A program made the position numbers and the translations under genes. A DNA stretch of 64,000 nucleotides. Origin: Oscillospiraceae bacterium. Lineage in GTDB: Bacteria; Bacillota; Clostridia; Oscillospirales; WRJC01. This document shows, piece after piece, positions 44,271-53,181 of the stretch. The stretch covers positions 434,001 to 498,000 of the forward strand of contig WRHM01000001.1 in the NCBI GenBank assembly GCA_009783265.1. Direction: 5' to 3'. Positions within the stretch are counted from its first letter, which is position 1. Each line of letters starts with the position of its first letter. The notes below the pieces were generated by a model that saw nothing but the letters and a program-made list of their open reading frames with translations, had not been told where the DNA came from and ran no database searches.

Positions 44271-46019
44271 TCAATTATTCTTCAAATATTCTATAAAATT
44301 AACCGGGTAAATATATTTATTATTTATTTTATCAACATACGCTGTGTCAAACAATATTTTTATCATCTCGTCAGCCGTAAGCGCAGGCCTGACCTGCCAC
44401 CCCATCGCCATGACCCCCGTAACATACGGGATCGCCCAGCTTAACTGACCTTTGCCGTCGTACTGATAAGAGAACTCCCTGTTATTATATATTTCGGCTA
44501 TTGTCCTGTAATTTACCGGGGCGCGCAGCATATTTTCATTTGATTCTTCTGATTCGTCGATATATATATCTCTGACCGTATCGTAATGATACGACGCTAT
44601 CATAATCCTGTATAAACTTTTTGGCTTGCATAAAGCAACATCTTCGGGATTGTCAAAATCATAGCCGCACGCGCCTATAACAACGCCGTGTTCGTCTGAA
44701 CAGTCCAAAACAAGCAGCCCTTCTTTTTCAGCATTCTGGAAACTTTTAAGATACTTGTCAACGTTTATCCACGGCAGCGGATTTTCCGGATTGGGTGAAA
44801 TGCACACCGCCTTTATTTTTTCGTCCGGCGGCAAAGTTTTATTTATTTCAACGATCCAGTCAAGTGCTCTCGCGTAATATTCGGCGTCATACATATTCCA
44901 TGCCGGAACAGCGGCATAATAAATATTAACCCCCGGCGCAACGCCCGTAGTCTCTCCGGCAAGCAGGCTCGCGATTGCCGGACCCTGCACGCTCGAATCA
45001 GCCTGACTGTCAAAATCTCTATACTCGATTATCTTGCCTTTATATTCCGGATGATCTAAAATCAGCGGCTCGTCTATTATCGCGATATTTACGCCTTTTC
45101 CCGTTATGCCCTGCTTATGCAGTTCCCGGATTCCAAATCCCGGATTTTTCCCGTGTTCTATTATATACCACGGCTGGCATTCGTAAGCCAGCGGCATTTT
45201 ATTTTTATCTGTCGGAAATCTTGTTTTTTCATTAAATAATAAAGTTTTAATTATATTTTCACCGTCTGATAAATTGTAATTGCGCAAATCTTTGTTTCTT
45301 ATATCGTCATAAGTGAAAATTTCTTTGTCCCTGCTCTTTCTTAGTACATAATATCCGGGTATTTCCACGCCTGTCATATTATTTATATGCTTATCTTCGA
45401 TAAATATATAATCTATTTTTTTGATATTTTTTACCGCGTGTACTGTTATAATATCTGCGTCGTCCGGGAAAATATTAAATTTGTCTTTATTTATCCACGC
45501 AAATATCTCTTCGCTTTGCAAATAATTTATAACCACTCTGCCGTCTTCAAAAAATTCATACGCATGAGAATATAACTGCATTTCATATTTTATATAATTC
45601 CGGTTATCCGCGTCAAAATCGCCGATATTCTCAACATAATCCAAAAGCGTCCATCTTCCGCAGATTTCACTGTCAGATAAATAGCTGTCTATCTCTTCTA
45701 TTTCGTTTTCCTGTATATAATTATCGTTATTGTTGTTGTTATCGTCTGAAATGTCCCGGTAATCTCTAACATTGACCCAAACCAGAGCCGTAGCAAGTAA
45801 ACCCACGACCGCCGAAATTAATATAACCGTTCTTGTGAACGGCGAAAAAAAACTGTGTTTCGTTTTTGTAACCGGCGGCCTGCCATCAGGATTTGGATTA
45901 GGTAAAACCGGCATTTTTCCTGACGGATTTATATCTATATTTATATTTTTTATATTTTTGTTATTGCCGCCGCTGTCATTACTGTCATTACTGTTATTGT
46001 ATGATAAATTAACTGCCAT
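44271..46019 (-). CDS. membrane-anchored pseudo-subtilase
   Basis: A 582-residue protein with a long Asn/Pro N-terminus, one TM helix (TVILISAVVGLLATALVWVN, about residues 69-88), a unique outside region and a subtilase domain. The Asp strand is IAIIDEPLILDH; the His position reads SVQGPAIASLLAGETTGVAP, where HGT should be; the Ser strand is GQLSWAIPYVTGVMAMG. Asp and Ser are kept and the His is Gln, so proteolysis is unlikely. It may bind peptides or act as a wall factor. Confidence 0.75.
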   Translation of the reverse strand: MAVNLSYNNSNDSNDSGGNNKNIKNINIDINPSGKMPVLPNPNPDGRPPVTKTKHSFFSPFTRTVILISAVVGLLATALVWVNVRDYRDISDDNNNNNDNYIQENEIEEIDSYLSDSEICGRWTLLDYVENIGDFDADNRNYIKYEMQLYSHAYEFFEDGRVVINYLQSEEIFAWINKDKFNIFPDDADIITVHAVKNIKKIDYIFIEDKHINNMTGVEIPGYYVLRKSRDKEIFTYDDIRNKDLRNYNLSDGENIIKTLLFNEKTRFPTDKNKMPLAYECQPWYIIEHGKNPGFGIRELHKQGITGKGVNIAIIDEPLILDHPEYKGKIIEYRDFDSQADSSVQGPAIASLLAGETTGVAPGVNIYYAAVPAWNMYDAEYYARALDWIVEINKTLPPDEKIKAVCISPNPENPLPWINVDKYLKSFQNAEKEGLLVLDCSDEHGVVIGACGYDFDNPEDVALCKPKSLYRIMIASYHYDTVRDIYIDESEESNENMLRAPVNYRTIAEIYNNREFSYQYDGKGQLSWAIPYVTGVMAMGWQVRPALTADEMIKILFDTAYVDKINNKYIYPVNFIEYLKNN

Positions 46020-46072
46020 AAATTTGCCGTATATACCCTTTCTGTATTTTTAAAATAACGCATGGTGTTATC

Positions 46073-46144
46073 AAAGCCCCCTTTCGCAAAAGGGGGTGTC
46101 ACGTAGTGACGGGGGACTTCATGAAATTGCGCAATCCCCCGTCA
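46073..46144. repeat. partial family A element
   Basis: AAGCCCCCTTTCGCAAAAGG then GTCACGTAGTGACGGGGG; the far arm is lost (72 bp). Confidence 0.7.
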
Positions 46145-46160
46145 AATGCCGGCGCGTTTA

Positions 46161-46580
46161 TTACCCTATTTTTAAATCTACATATTTCGTAACCAGAGAT
46201 CCGCGTTTCTGGATCTCGTTGCTTGTGTTATCGGCGGATTTCATAGATTCTCCCTTTGACGAAGTCATGTATAGCTCGACTTCTTTGCCCTCAGGTATCA
46301 TTTCTATGACGCTGTTCATCACAGGAGCTGGGTTTCCGCCCCATACAGGCATAAATATTATTATCGTGCCGTATTCGTCAAAGTTTATATCCAGCGGCTC
46401 TATTTCAGATTTTTTCTGTAACATCGCCTCAAATTTCCCCGAGGTCATGATATTAAACTTAGAACGTTTTTTTATTTCTTTTATTTCTACAAGTAAATCC
46501 GCATTGAAGTCTTTGGCTTTTGCCTCGGCTATTTTTTTTGTTTTTCCGTACAGTGAAAAGTACAAAGCTATCTTTTTCAT
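46161..46580 (-). CDS. flavodoxin-like protein
   Basis: The 139-residue protein starts with IALYFSLYGKTKKIAEAKA, a flavodoxin phosphate loop variant, followed by the FMN strand TIIIFMPVWGGNPAPVM. It carries electrons via FMN if the loop binds. It has its own promoter at 46715-46743 with a 125-base leader. Confidence 0.8.
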   Translation of the reverse strand: MKKIALYFSLYGKTKKIAEAKAKDFNADLLVEIKEIKKRSKFNIMTSGKFEAMLQKKSEIEPLDINFDEYGTIIIFMPVWGGNPAPVMNSVIEMIPEGKEVELYMTSSKGESMKSADNTSNEIQKRGSLVTKYVDLKIG

Positions 46581-46714
46581 TTAAGTTTCTCCCCCTAAAA
46601 ATTACAGAGACATATATAATCAAAAATTTAAAACGCTGAAAAACATTTAGAATTAACTATATATATCCGGTTTTTTTTGTTTTTTTATGAATTTTTTGGA
46701 ATTCCGGTAATTTT

Positions 46715-46743
46715 ATTATATCACATAAAATTACTTTTGTCAA
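46715..46743 (-). promoter_or_regulatory. extended -10 promoter of the flavodoxin gene
   Basis: TTGACA (46738-46743), 17-base spacer ending ATGTGA, TATAAT (46715-46720). Beyond it, 46744-47129 is AT-rich with no gene apart from the hairpin at 47033-47080. Confidence 0.8.
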
Positions 46744-47032
46744 GCATTTGTTCTAAAAATTTTTTCGGAAATTTTGTTTTTACATTTTTTTTACGCATTT
46801 TTTACTTTATATATAATATAAGTGTCAAAAATCCGAAAAAGGTTATGCAAAATTTTAAAATTAACGGCTTTTTATTTTTAATAAATTTATTTCCCCGAAA
46901 AACACAGCATTTATGATTTTAGCATACCCGTTACAGATAATCAAGATAAAACTTATTTTATAATTATTTTTTCCATACCATACCCATCTAAACCCATCTA
47001 AACAAATCATACTGAATACCCCCGCGAAAATC

Positions 47033-47080
47033 ATAGGGGGCAAAGACGCGAACGGGATAAGTTCGCGGTTTCGCCCCTAT
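47033..47080. repeat. ATAGGGG..CCCCTAT two-stem hairpin, possible family B relative
   Basis: An outer stem ATAGGGG/CCCCTAT encloses an inner CGCGAAC/GTTCGCG stem. Its ends resemble family B ends (GTAGGGG..CCCCTAC). Confidence 0.5.
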
Positions 47081-47129
47081 AATTTATACGCGTATTTTAT
47101 TAGGAGTTTTGATTTATTATTAATAATTA

Positions 47130-47348
47130 TCAGATTTGCGCCGCTAACGCTTCTACTGTATCTGCCTCGTACACAGTTTTTTCTTTACCCTGATCAACCC
47201 TGCAGAACGGAGTCTCCGTCCCGCATTTTCCGCTGCCCACGCATTTAGCTTCGAATGATACATTGTCTTTTCCCTCAAGTAATTTCTGGAACTGCTCAAT
47301 AAAATCCCCATTGCATTTCTGACACATTCTTACTTTTTTCTTTGCCAT
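47130..47348 (-). CDS. small cysteine-rich thioredoxin/ferredoxin-like protein
   Basis: 72 residues with cysteines in MCQKC, KCVGSGKCG and FCRVD, followed by TVEALAAQI. It resembles the DUF1450/thioredoxin-like 2Fe-2S group, which is short and cytosolic; it probably binds a metal or an iron-sulfur cluster. AAGGGG precedes the ATG. Confidence 0.6.
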   Translation of the reverse strand: MAKKKVRMCQKCNGDFIEQFQKLLEGKDNVSFEAKCVGSGKCGTETPFCRVDQGKEKTVYEADTVEALAAQI

Positions 47349-47440
47349 TTTAAAAATTCCCCTTTCGATTTCTACTTATGTAATTTATAAAATTATTAAG
47401 GACACTTATTTATGTGTCCGTTAAGTATATTATACTACAG

Positions 47441-47468
47441 TTAATATGACAACAGTCTGTCATATTAA
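47441..47468. promoter_or_regulatory. 11-bp perfect inverted repeat, likely operator
   Basis: TTAATATGACA and its complement around ACAGTC, overlapping the upstream part of a TATAAT-type promoter of the cysteine-rich gene. A second pair GGACAC/GTGTCC lies at 47400-47419. Confidence 0.5.
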
Positions 47469-47517
47469 ATCCGAACGCTTTGTAAACTTTCGGTTCTTTA
47501 CCAAAATTATATAATAA

Positions 47518-47550
47518 AAAATCAACCCTGCCGCAATTAATCCCGGCAGG
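47518..47550. terminator. terminator after the CBM9-like gene
   Basis: CCCTGCCG and CGGCAGGG with A/T tracts on both sides and a T-run on the minus strand. Confidence 0.75.
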
Positions 47551-47600
47551 GCATTTGATTTCTATAATTTTTTATATATTATTTTTGCAAGATTTTAAAA

Positions 47601-48530
47601 TTATTTCGCCGTCTGTTTTTTGAATACTACTACCCCTGCGGCAGCTATTATCATAATTGCTGCGAAAGCTATTATGCCTGCGTCGCCTGTCGTCGGTGCG
47701 GGAGGAGGTGCGGCAACTATTACATCGGGAACCACCTCTGCCGGTGCCGGTTCGTCTGCCGGAGTATCTTCTACTACCGGAGCAATATATGCCGGTTCGT
47801 CAACCAAAACGACATAACCGAACTGGTCTGCATCCCAGCTTCCGGACGCGCCGTTTGCGCGTACCTGCGGTGCGCCGCCGCCTTCTTCCTCAAGGTCGTT
47901 TATCTGTATCTGCAATCCTAATTCTCCGGCGTGAGGAGCGCCGAGCATCGTGATTTTATGCTTGGTATAATATTTGTTTCCGTCCTGTTTGACAGCCCAC
48001 TCGTATCTGTCTTTATTGACACTTGCGCCGCACATGAAATCATCTGTCCACGCGCCGTTTCTCTGATAAGAAGAAGGTATGCCGTCGCGGTCAATTCTGA
48101 ACTGCCAGCAGGCGTCGTCAAAGTTTCCTGTAGGCGTAACGTCTAAGTTGCCGCTGTCGCCTTCTACCGAGATAAATATTTCAACGCTGTCAGAAATCCA
48201 TGCGTCAAAATAGTCGCCGTCTTCCCAGTCAGACAAATCCACGCTTACAGGAGTTGGGTCGTTTACTTCAGTATAGAAATAAAATGCCGTGTCGCTCCAC
48301 AATACCCACGTTGTCCCGGTTATCGTACCGCCGCCGGTGTCGTCGGCTACCGGTATTGCGAGCGCGTAGTCCCAAACAGAATCCCTTTCGCCGTTGCTCA
48401 TGTTTATGTCGCTGTCACTGATTTTTTTGACGTTGCCGTAATTTTCGTTACCGGGCGCGGCAGACACCGGGATAATTGCCATTGTCGCTATTATCATTAT
48501 TGCTAAAATTAATGCGATGGTTTTTTTCAT
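47601..48530 (-). CDS. secreted CBM9-like protein with sortase-like anchor
   Basis: The protein is 309 residues. A signal peptide ends near VSAAP (about residue 25). A DOMON/CBM9-like sandwich follows (WSDTAFYFYTEVNDPTPVSV, DSVEIFISVEGDSG, FRIDRDGIPSSY, KHKITMLGA). After a Pro-rich linker come PTTGD, a hydrophobic helix and KKQTAK, an LPxTG-like anchor with T-T-G. It probably binds polysaccharide at the cell wall. Confidence 0.8.
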   Translation of the reverse strand: MKKTIALILAIMIIATMAIIPVSAAPGNENYGNVKKISDSDINMSNGERDSVWDYALAIPVADDTGGGTITGTTWVLWSDTAFYFYTEVNDPTPVSVDLSDWEDGDYFDAWISDSVEIFISVEGDSGNLDVTPTGNFDDACWQFRIDRDGIPSSYQRNGAWTDDFMCGASVNKDRYEWAVKQDGNKYYTKHKITMLGAPHAGELGLQIQINDLEEEGGGAPQVRANGASGSWDADQFGYVVLVDEPAYIAPVVEDTPADEPAPAEVVPDVIVAAPPPAPTTGDAGIIAFAAIMIIAAAGVVVFKKQTAK

Positions 48531-48675
48531 GAAAATTTTACCTCCAAATATTTTATTATTTATAATTTATTTATAAAAATTATTATAATAAATATATATT
48601 AATACAAAAATTAAAATTTGTCAACTATAAATTTATGTTATTTTAATAAATCAATAAAATATATAAAACTTATAT

Positions 48676-51345
48676 TTATTTTTTCAGCATGGATCTTAAT
48701 ATCTCTTCGCCTTTTTCCAACGCCTCAGCCACTTTCGAGCGGTCTTTCCCACCTGCGACCGCAAATTCAGGGCGGCCGCCTCCGCTGCCTCCCGCAATCT
48801 GCGCGATTTGTCTCACTAAGTTCCCCGCGTTCGCCCCAGATTTTACCGCCTCGCTACCGCAGACCGCCGTAAATACTATCTTATTTTCGCCCGTTGACAC
48901 GATAACCGCGACTATATTTTGATTTCTCTGTTTGAGTTCCTCGCAAATCATTTTTACTTCGTCCGGCGTAGTATTTCCCATGACGGCTGAAAAATATTCT
49001 ATATCGCAGCCGTCGATTTTTTTTGCCTCAGACAATAATTTATTTGTTTTCCCATGCGCGATCTCGGCAGTCAGACTCTCGATTTCACGCCTCGCCTCCC
49101 TCAGCTCACCTGTCAAAACCTCGGCTCTTTTTGCAATATCGTTCGGGTTATTTGCTTTTAATATACCCGCCGTGCCAACTATCAAATCTTTGTATTTTTT
49201 GATTATATCCAAAACTCCCCTGCCCGTCGTCCCCTCGATTCTTCGCACTCCTGCGGCAACTGAAGATTCCGATATAATCTTGAACAATCCGGCTTTTGAA
49301 GTGTTGTCCAAATGCGTTCCCCCGCACAGCTCGCATGAAACATTCCCCATTTTCACAACCCTGACTTTATCGCCGTATTTATCGTCGAATAAAGCGATCG
49401 CGCCCATTTTCTTCGCGGATTCTATATCAGTTTCAACAACAGTCACGTCAAGCGCCGCAAGTATATTTTCGTTTACTATATTTTCGACTTCTTCGATTTC
49501 TTCTTCACTCATAGCGGCAAAATGCGTAAAGTCAAATCTAACTCTCTCGCTGTCAACATAAGACCCCGCCTGTTCTATATGGCTTCCCAGAACTTTTCGC
49601 AAAGCCGCTTGCAGCAAATGCGCGGCCGAATGATTTCTCGCCGTCGCCAGTCTTGTTATAACATCAACGCTTGCCTCGACTTCTTCACCGATTTTTAATT
49701 CGCCGTCTTCGATTTTGCAAATATGAATAATTTTGCCGTCGGCTGTTTTCCTGCAATCCGAAACCAAAGCCGTCGCGCTGTTTGTCTTAATTATTCCAAT
49801 ATCGCCGACCTGTCCGCCGCTCTCGGCGTAAAACGGCGTCTTATCCAAAATCAGCGTAAATTCCCCCTCGTTGATACTGTCAGCAGCGGCGAAATTTTCG
49901 CCGTCTTCAACGATTATAGACACAATTTTCGAGCGCTCGGTCAATACAGAATATCCGTCAAATTTAGTTATTGATATATTTTGCATAAACCCGGCGAGCC
50001 TGTCTTTTATCCAGCCTTCGATATTTGCCCTTGCTTCTCTCGCTCTGGTTATTTGCTCCTGCATTAATTTTTCAAAGCCTTCTTTTCCCAGAGCAAGCTT
50101 GTGCTCTTCGGCGATTTCATGAATCAAATCATACGGGAATCCATAAGTGTCATATAGCTTAAATATATTTTCGCCGGATAATTCGTCAAGTTTATTTTCT
50201 TTTGCTTTTTTTATCATCGTTTCGAGAATTTCAAGCCCTGAATTTATTGTTGTTTCAAACCGGTCTTCTTCGCTTTTTAAAACTCTTTTTATATACTCGC
50301 GCTTTTGTTCAAGTTCCGGATACGCTTCTTTTGACGAATCTATGACTTTATCTGTCAAATCATATAAAAACGCGCCTTTGATCCCCAAAAGTTTTCCGTG
50401 CCTTGCAGCTCTCCGCAATAATCTGCGCAGCACATATCCCCTGCCCTCGTTTGACGGCATTATATTGTCGCATATCATAAACGTCGAACTTCTGATATGA
50501 TCGGCAATAATCCTTACGGACACCCCGTCTTTTTCGTTTGAATTATATTTGATCCCCGCGATTTCGCAGATTTTGTTTATGATTACCCTGAACGTATCAA
50601 TTTCCTGAAGCGAATCGACTTGCTGCATGACCATTGAGAGACGCTCAAGTCCCATACCCATATCTATATTTTTTTGTTTTAACGGGATATAGTTTCCCTT
50701 TCCGTCGTTGTCGAACTGCGTGAAGACATTGTTGCATATTTCTATAAACCTGTCGCAGTCGCAGCCGGGTTTACAACCGGGATTATCGCAGCCGTACTGT
50801 TCTCCCCTGTCAAAATAAATTTCCGAACACGGGCCGCAAGGACCTGTAGGACCCGCTTCCCAGAAATTATCTTCTTTGCCGAGCCTTGTTATTTTTTCGG
50901 GCGGCAAACCTATATCGTTTACCCAAATATCAAATGCCTCGTCATCTTCAAAATAAACCGACGGGAATAATAAATCCTCGGGGATTTCCAATTCTTTGGT
51001 GAGAAATTCCCACATCCATGCCAGCGTTTCCTTTTTGAAATAATCGCCGAACGAAAAATTGCCGAGCATCTCAAAAAACGTGCAGTATCTCGATTTTATG
51101 CCAACGTCTTCTATATCAATTACGCGGACGCATTTCTGACAGGTTACGACTCTTTTGGCAGGCGGGATTTTTTCGCCCAAAAAATACGGTTTCATCGGAG
51201 CCATACCTGAATTTATGATTAATAACGATTTATCGTTTATGGGTATAAGCGGAAAGGATTCCAGTACCACGTGGTTTTTGGATTTGAAGAACTCAAAAAA
51301 TTTTGTTCTCAATTCGTTCGCTCCGAAATATTTTATATCGCGCAT
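48676..51345 (-). CDS. alaS: alanyl-tRNA synthetase
   Basis: An 889-residue class II synthetase: INSGMAPMKPYF and TCQKCVRVIDIEDVG (catalytic core), HIRSS and YVLRRLLRRAARHG (tRNA recognition), HSAAHLLQAALR plus CELCGGTHLDNT (editing with zinc), and a DHHA1-type tail with GGSGGGRPEFAVAGG. The start at 51345 (MRDIKYFGANEL) has GAGGAA 9 bases before it; the long frame upstream is not conserved. The gene has no T-box. Confidence 0.96.
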   Translation of the reverse strand: MRDIKYFGANELRTKFFEFFKSKNHVVLESFPLIPINDKSLLIINSGMAPMKPYFLGEKIPPAKRVVTCQKCVRVIDIEDVGIKSRYCTFFEMLGNFSFGDYFKKETLAWMWEFLTKELEIPEDLLFPSVYFEDDEAFDIWVNDIGLPPEKITRLGKEDNFWEAGPTGPCGPCSEIYFDRGEQYGCDNPGCKPGCDCDRFIEICNNVFTQFDNDGKGNYIPLKQKNIDMGMGLERLSMVMQQVDSLQEIDTFRVIINKICEIAGIKYNSNEKDGVSVRIIADHIRSSTFMICDNIMPSNEGRGYVLRRLLRRAARHGKLLGIKGAFLYDLTDKVIDSSKEAYPELEQKREYIKRVLKSEEDRFETTINSGLEILETMIKKAKENKLDELSGENIFKLYDTYGFPYDLIHEIAEEHKLALGKEGFEKLMQEQITRAREARANIEGWIKDRLAGFMQNISITKFDGYSVLTERSKIVSIIVEDGENFAAADSINEGEFTLILDKTPFYAESGGQVGDIGIIKTNSATALVSDCRKTADGKIIHICKIEDGELKIGEEVEASVDVITRLATARNHSAAHLLQAALRKVLGSHIEQAGSYVDSERVRFDFTHFAAMSEEEIEEVENIVNENILAALDVTVVETDIESAKKMGAIALFDDKYGDKVRVVKMGNVSCELCGGTHLDNTSKAGLFKIISESSVAAGVRRIEGTTGRGVLDIIKKYKDLIVGTAGILKANNPNDIAKRAEVLTGELREARREIESLTAEIAHGKTNKLLSEAKKIDGCDIEYFSAVMGNTTPDEVKMICEELKQRNQNIVAVIVSTGENKIVFTAVCGSEAVKSGANAGNLVRQIAQIAGGSGGGRPEFAVAGGKDRSKVAEALEKGEEILRSMLKK

Positions 51346-51388
51346 TTGTGAGTATTCCTCGTTTCTGTGTTTTATATATAATTTTATT

Positions 51389-51417
51389 ATTATACCAGAA
51401 ATATAATATAAAATCAA
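51389..51417 (-). promoter_or_regulatory. promoter of alaS
   Basis: TTGATT (51412-51417), 17-base spacer ending TGG, TATAAT (51389-51394). Confidence 0.65.
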
Positions 51418-51461
51418 GCGTATATTAATATTTTTTATAATAAGCAAAGTAATAATGTAAC

Positions 51462-51569
51462 GGCTCCTTTTCCAAAGGAGCTGTCAGCGAAGCTGACTGA
51501 GGATTGCGGATTTACGATAATCCCCCGTCAACACTCCGTGTTGCCACCCCCTTTAAAAAAGTGGGCTTT
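51462..51569. repeat. family A element in the alaS-VCBS divergent gap
   Basis: About 108 bp: GGCTCCTTTTCCAAAGGAGC arm, GTCAGCGAAGCTGAC inner stem, and CCCCTTTAAAAAAGTGGG arm. Confidence 0.75.
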
Positions 51570-51620
51570 GGTTCGTAAATTTTATACGTTAATTTTTATT
51601 TCAAAAAAACGTTATTTCCC

Positions 51621-51649
51621 TTGACATAATTTCACTCAAATATTATAAT
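51621..51649 (+). promoter_or_regulatory. consensus promoter of the VCBS gene
   Basis: TTGACA (51621-51626), 17-base spacer, TATAAT (51644-51649). Confidence 0.75.
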
Positions 51650-51683
51650 AAAACTATAATTATAATTTCGGGGAGGGATTATC

Positions 51684-52778
51684 CTGAAAAATTTCAAAAG
51701 AATTATCATAGACAAAGAAAACAAATGCGAGGCATGTTCGGTCGCGGATTTTAATAATAACGGGGAACTTGAAATTATCTGCGGGGAATATATGTATTCC
51801 GGCAAAGATTTTTTAACTAAAACAAAAATCTGCGATATTATTTACGACGGGAATTATATCCATGATTTCTCAGACTATCCGTTAGATGTAAACGGCGACG
51901 GTTATCTTGATATTATAACCGGTTCATGGTGGTCTGAAGGGTTATTCTGGCGTGAAAATCCCGGCAAAAACGGCGGGGAATGGAAGCTGCACAAAATCGA
52001 AGCTATGTCAAATATCGAGACAATCAGATACTTTGACATAGATAATTGCGGAACAGTCGAAATTTTCCCGAATTGTCCCAATGAACCGCAGTGTTTTTTT
52101 AAGCTAATAAAAGACTCAAACGGCAAAGCTACGGGGGAATTCAAGCGTTATGTGATTGGAACAGAAAATGCGGGTCACGGCATGGGATTCGGCGATATAA
52201 ACGGCAACGGCAAAACCGATATAATTTTATTTAACGGCTGGCTCGAAAATCCCGGCGACGTTTACAGCCCGAACTGGAAATTTCATAAATTTAATGTACC
52301 CGATGGATTTAGCGTGCCCGGCGCATGCGTACCCATACTCGTATATGACGTAAACGGCGACGGATTGAATGATTTGATAATCGGCAACGGACACGGCTTT
52401 GGATTATGGTGGCTTGAACAGACGAAAAGCGGGACGTTTCTACCGCATGATATTGATTTAGTCTGCTCGCAGTATCACGATATGCAGTTATTTGACATAG
52501 ACGACGACGGCGAACTTGAACTTATCACCGGCGCAAGATATTTCGCGCACAACGGCAACGACCCCGGAGAACATAATCCGATCGGCTCGTATATATTTAA
52601 AATCAAAAAAGTCCCGTCCGGCGAGATAGTCTTTGACAAAAACACTCTCGATTACGGTCCGGCTGAAACTGCGTCGGGCATGGGTATATATTTCTGGCTT
52701 GAGGATCTGACAGGCAACGGATTAAAAGATATAGTCGCACCCGGAAAAGAGGGGCTGTATATTTTTTATAACGAATAG
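51684..52778 (+). CDS. VCBS/FG-GAP repeat protein, probable CTG start
   Basis: The frame runs upstream of the first ATG (51792) to a CTG at 51684, which has GGAGG 7 bases before it and adds 36 residues containing another repeat (SVADFNNNGELEIICGE). Repeats such as PLDVNGDGYLDIITG, FGDINGNGKTDIILFN and YDVNGDGLNDLIIG are Ca-binding FG-GAP/VCBS blades of a propeller. No signal peptide is clear. Likely a lectin-like or adhesive propeller. Confidence 0.75.
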   Translation: MKNFKRIIIDKENKCEACSVADFNNNGELEIICGEYMYSGKDFLTKTKICDIIYDGNYIHDFSDYPLDVNGDGYLDIITGSWWSEGLFWRENPGKNGGEWKLHKIEAMSNIETIRYFDIDNCGTVEIFPNCPNEPQCFFKLIKDSNGKATGEFKRYVIGTENAGHGMGFGDINGNGKTDIILFNGWLENPGDVYSPNWKFHKFNVPDGFSVPGACVPILVYDVNGDGLNDLIIGNGHGFGLWWLEQTKSGTFLPHDIDLVCSQYHDMQLFDIDDDGELELITGARYFAHNGNDPGEHNPIGSYIFKIKKVPSGEIVFDKNTLDYGPAETASGMGIYFWLEDLTGNGLKDIVAPGKEGLYIFYNE

Positions 52779-52789
52779 TGAAACAAGAG

Positions 52790-52901
52790 AAAACCCCGCC
52801 GCCGCATTCGCGGCACCTCCTCTGTTAGGGGAGGCTTTGGGCTAAATATCCCCTGCCTCCCTTGAAAGTGGAGGCGGCACCGCAGTTCCGGAGGGGTTGG
52901 C
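52790..52901. repeat. family A-like element after the VCBS gene
   Basis: AACCCCGCCGCC and GGAGGGGTT arms, with CTCCTCTGTTAGGGGAG inside. With the next element it fills the 52779-53181 gap; no gene was seen. Confidence 0.65.
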
Positions 52902-52971
52902 TGTAGATATGCTTTTCAACCTGTTTTACTATATAGCAATACAGACATGAGCAAAAGTCGGAACCGTTCCC

Positions 52972-53082
52972 AAAAGCCCCCTTTCGAAAGGGGGTGGCAA
53001 CACGTTAGTGTTGACGGGGGATTGCCGTAACTCCGCAATCCTCAGTCAGCTTCGCTGACAGCTCCTTTCAAAAGGAGCCTTA
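52972..53082. repeat. family A element upstream of the binding-protein gene
   Basis: AAGCCCCCTTTCGAAAGGGGG and TCAGCTTCGCTGA stems, closing with GGAGCC; 111 bp. Confidence 0.8.
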
Positions 53083-53181
53083 AAACAGTCTTTTGCTCTT
53101 TTCTCTATATAACAATATAGAACTATAATCAATAAAAATAAAAAATTATTTATAATTAGAATAAAAATTGAGAGGTAAATA

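Noticed and set aside
46861..47043. 60-residue ORF on the minus strand
   Set aside because: No ribosome site, no family match, AT-rich random composition.
47033..47080. Cyclic-di-GMP or other riboswitch
   Set aside because: Only two nested stems are present; no conserved riboswitch core was seen, and it lies after the 47130 gene in transcription order.
47620..47953. Plus-strand ORFs opposite the CBM9-like gene
   Set aside because: They are mirror frames of the Ala/Pro-rich linker and anchor region.
51345..51447. N-terminal extension of alaS
   Set aside because: The upstream residues are AT-rich and not conserved, the TATAAT of the promoter falls inside them, and MRDIKYF has the ribosome site.
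51345..51680. T-box leader for alaS
   Set aside because: No GGTGG..CCGCGG box or terminator pair is found between alaS and its promoter.
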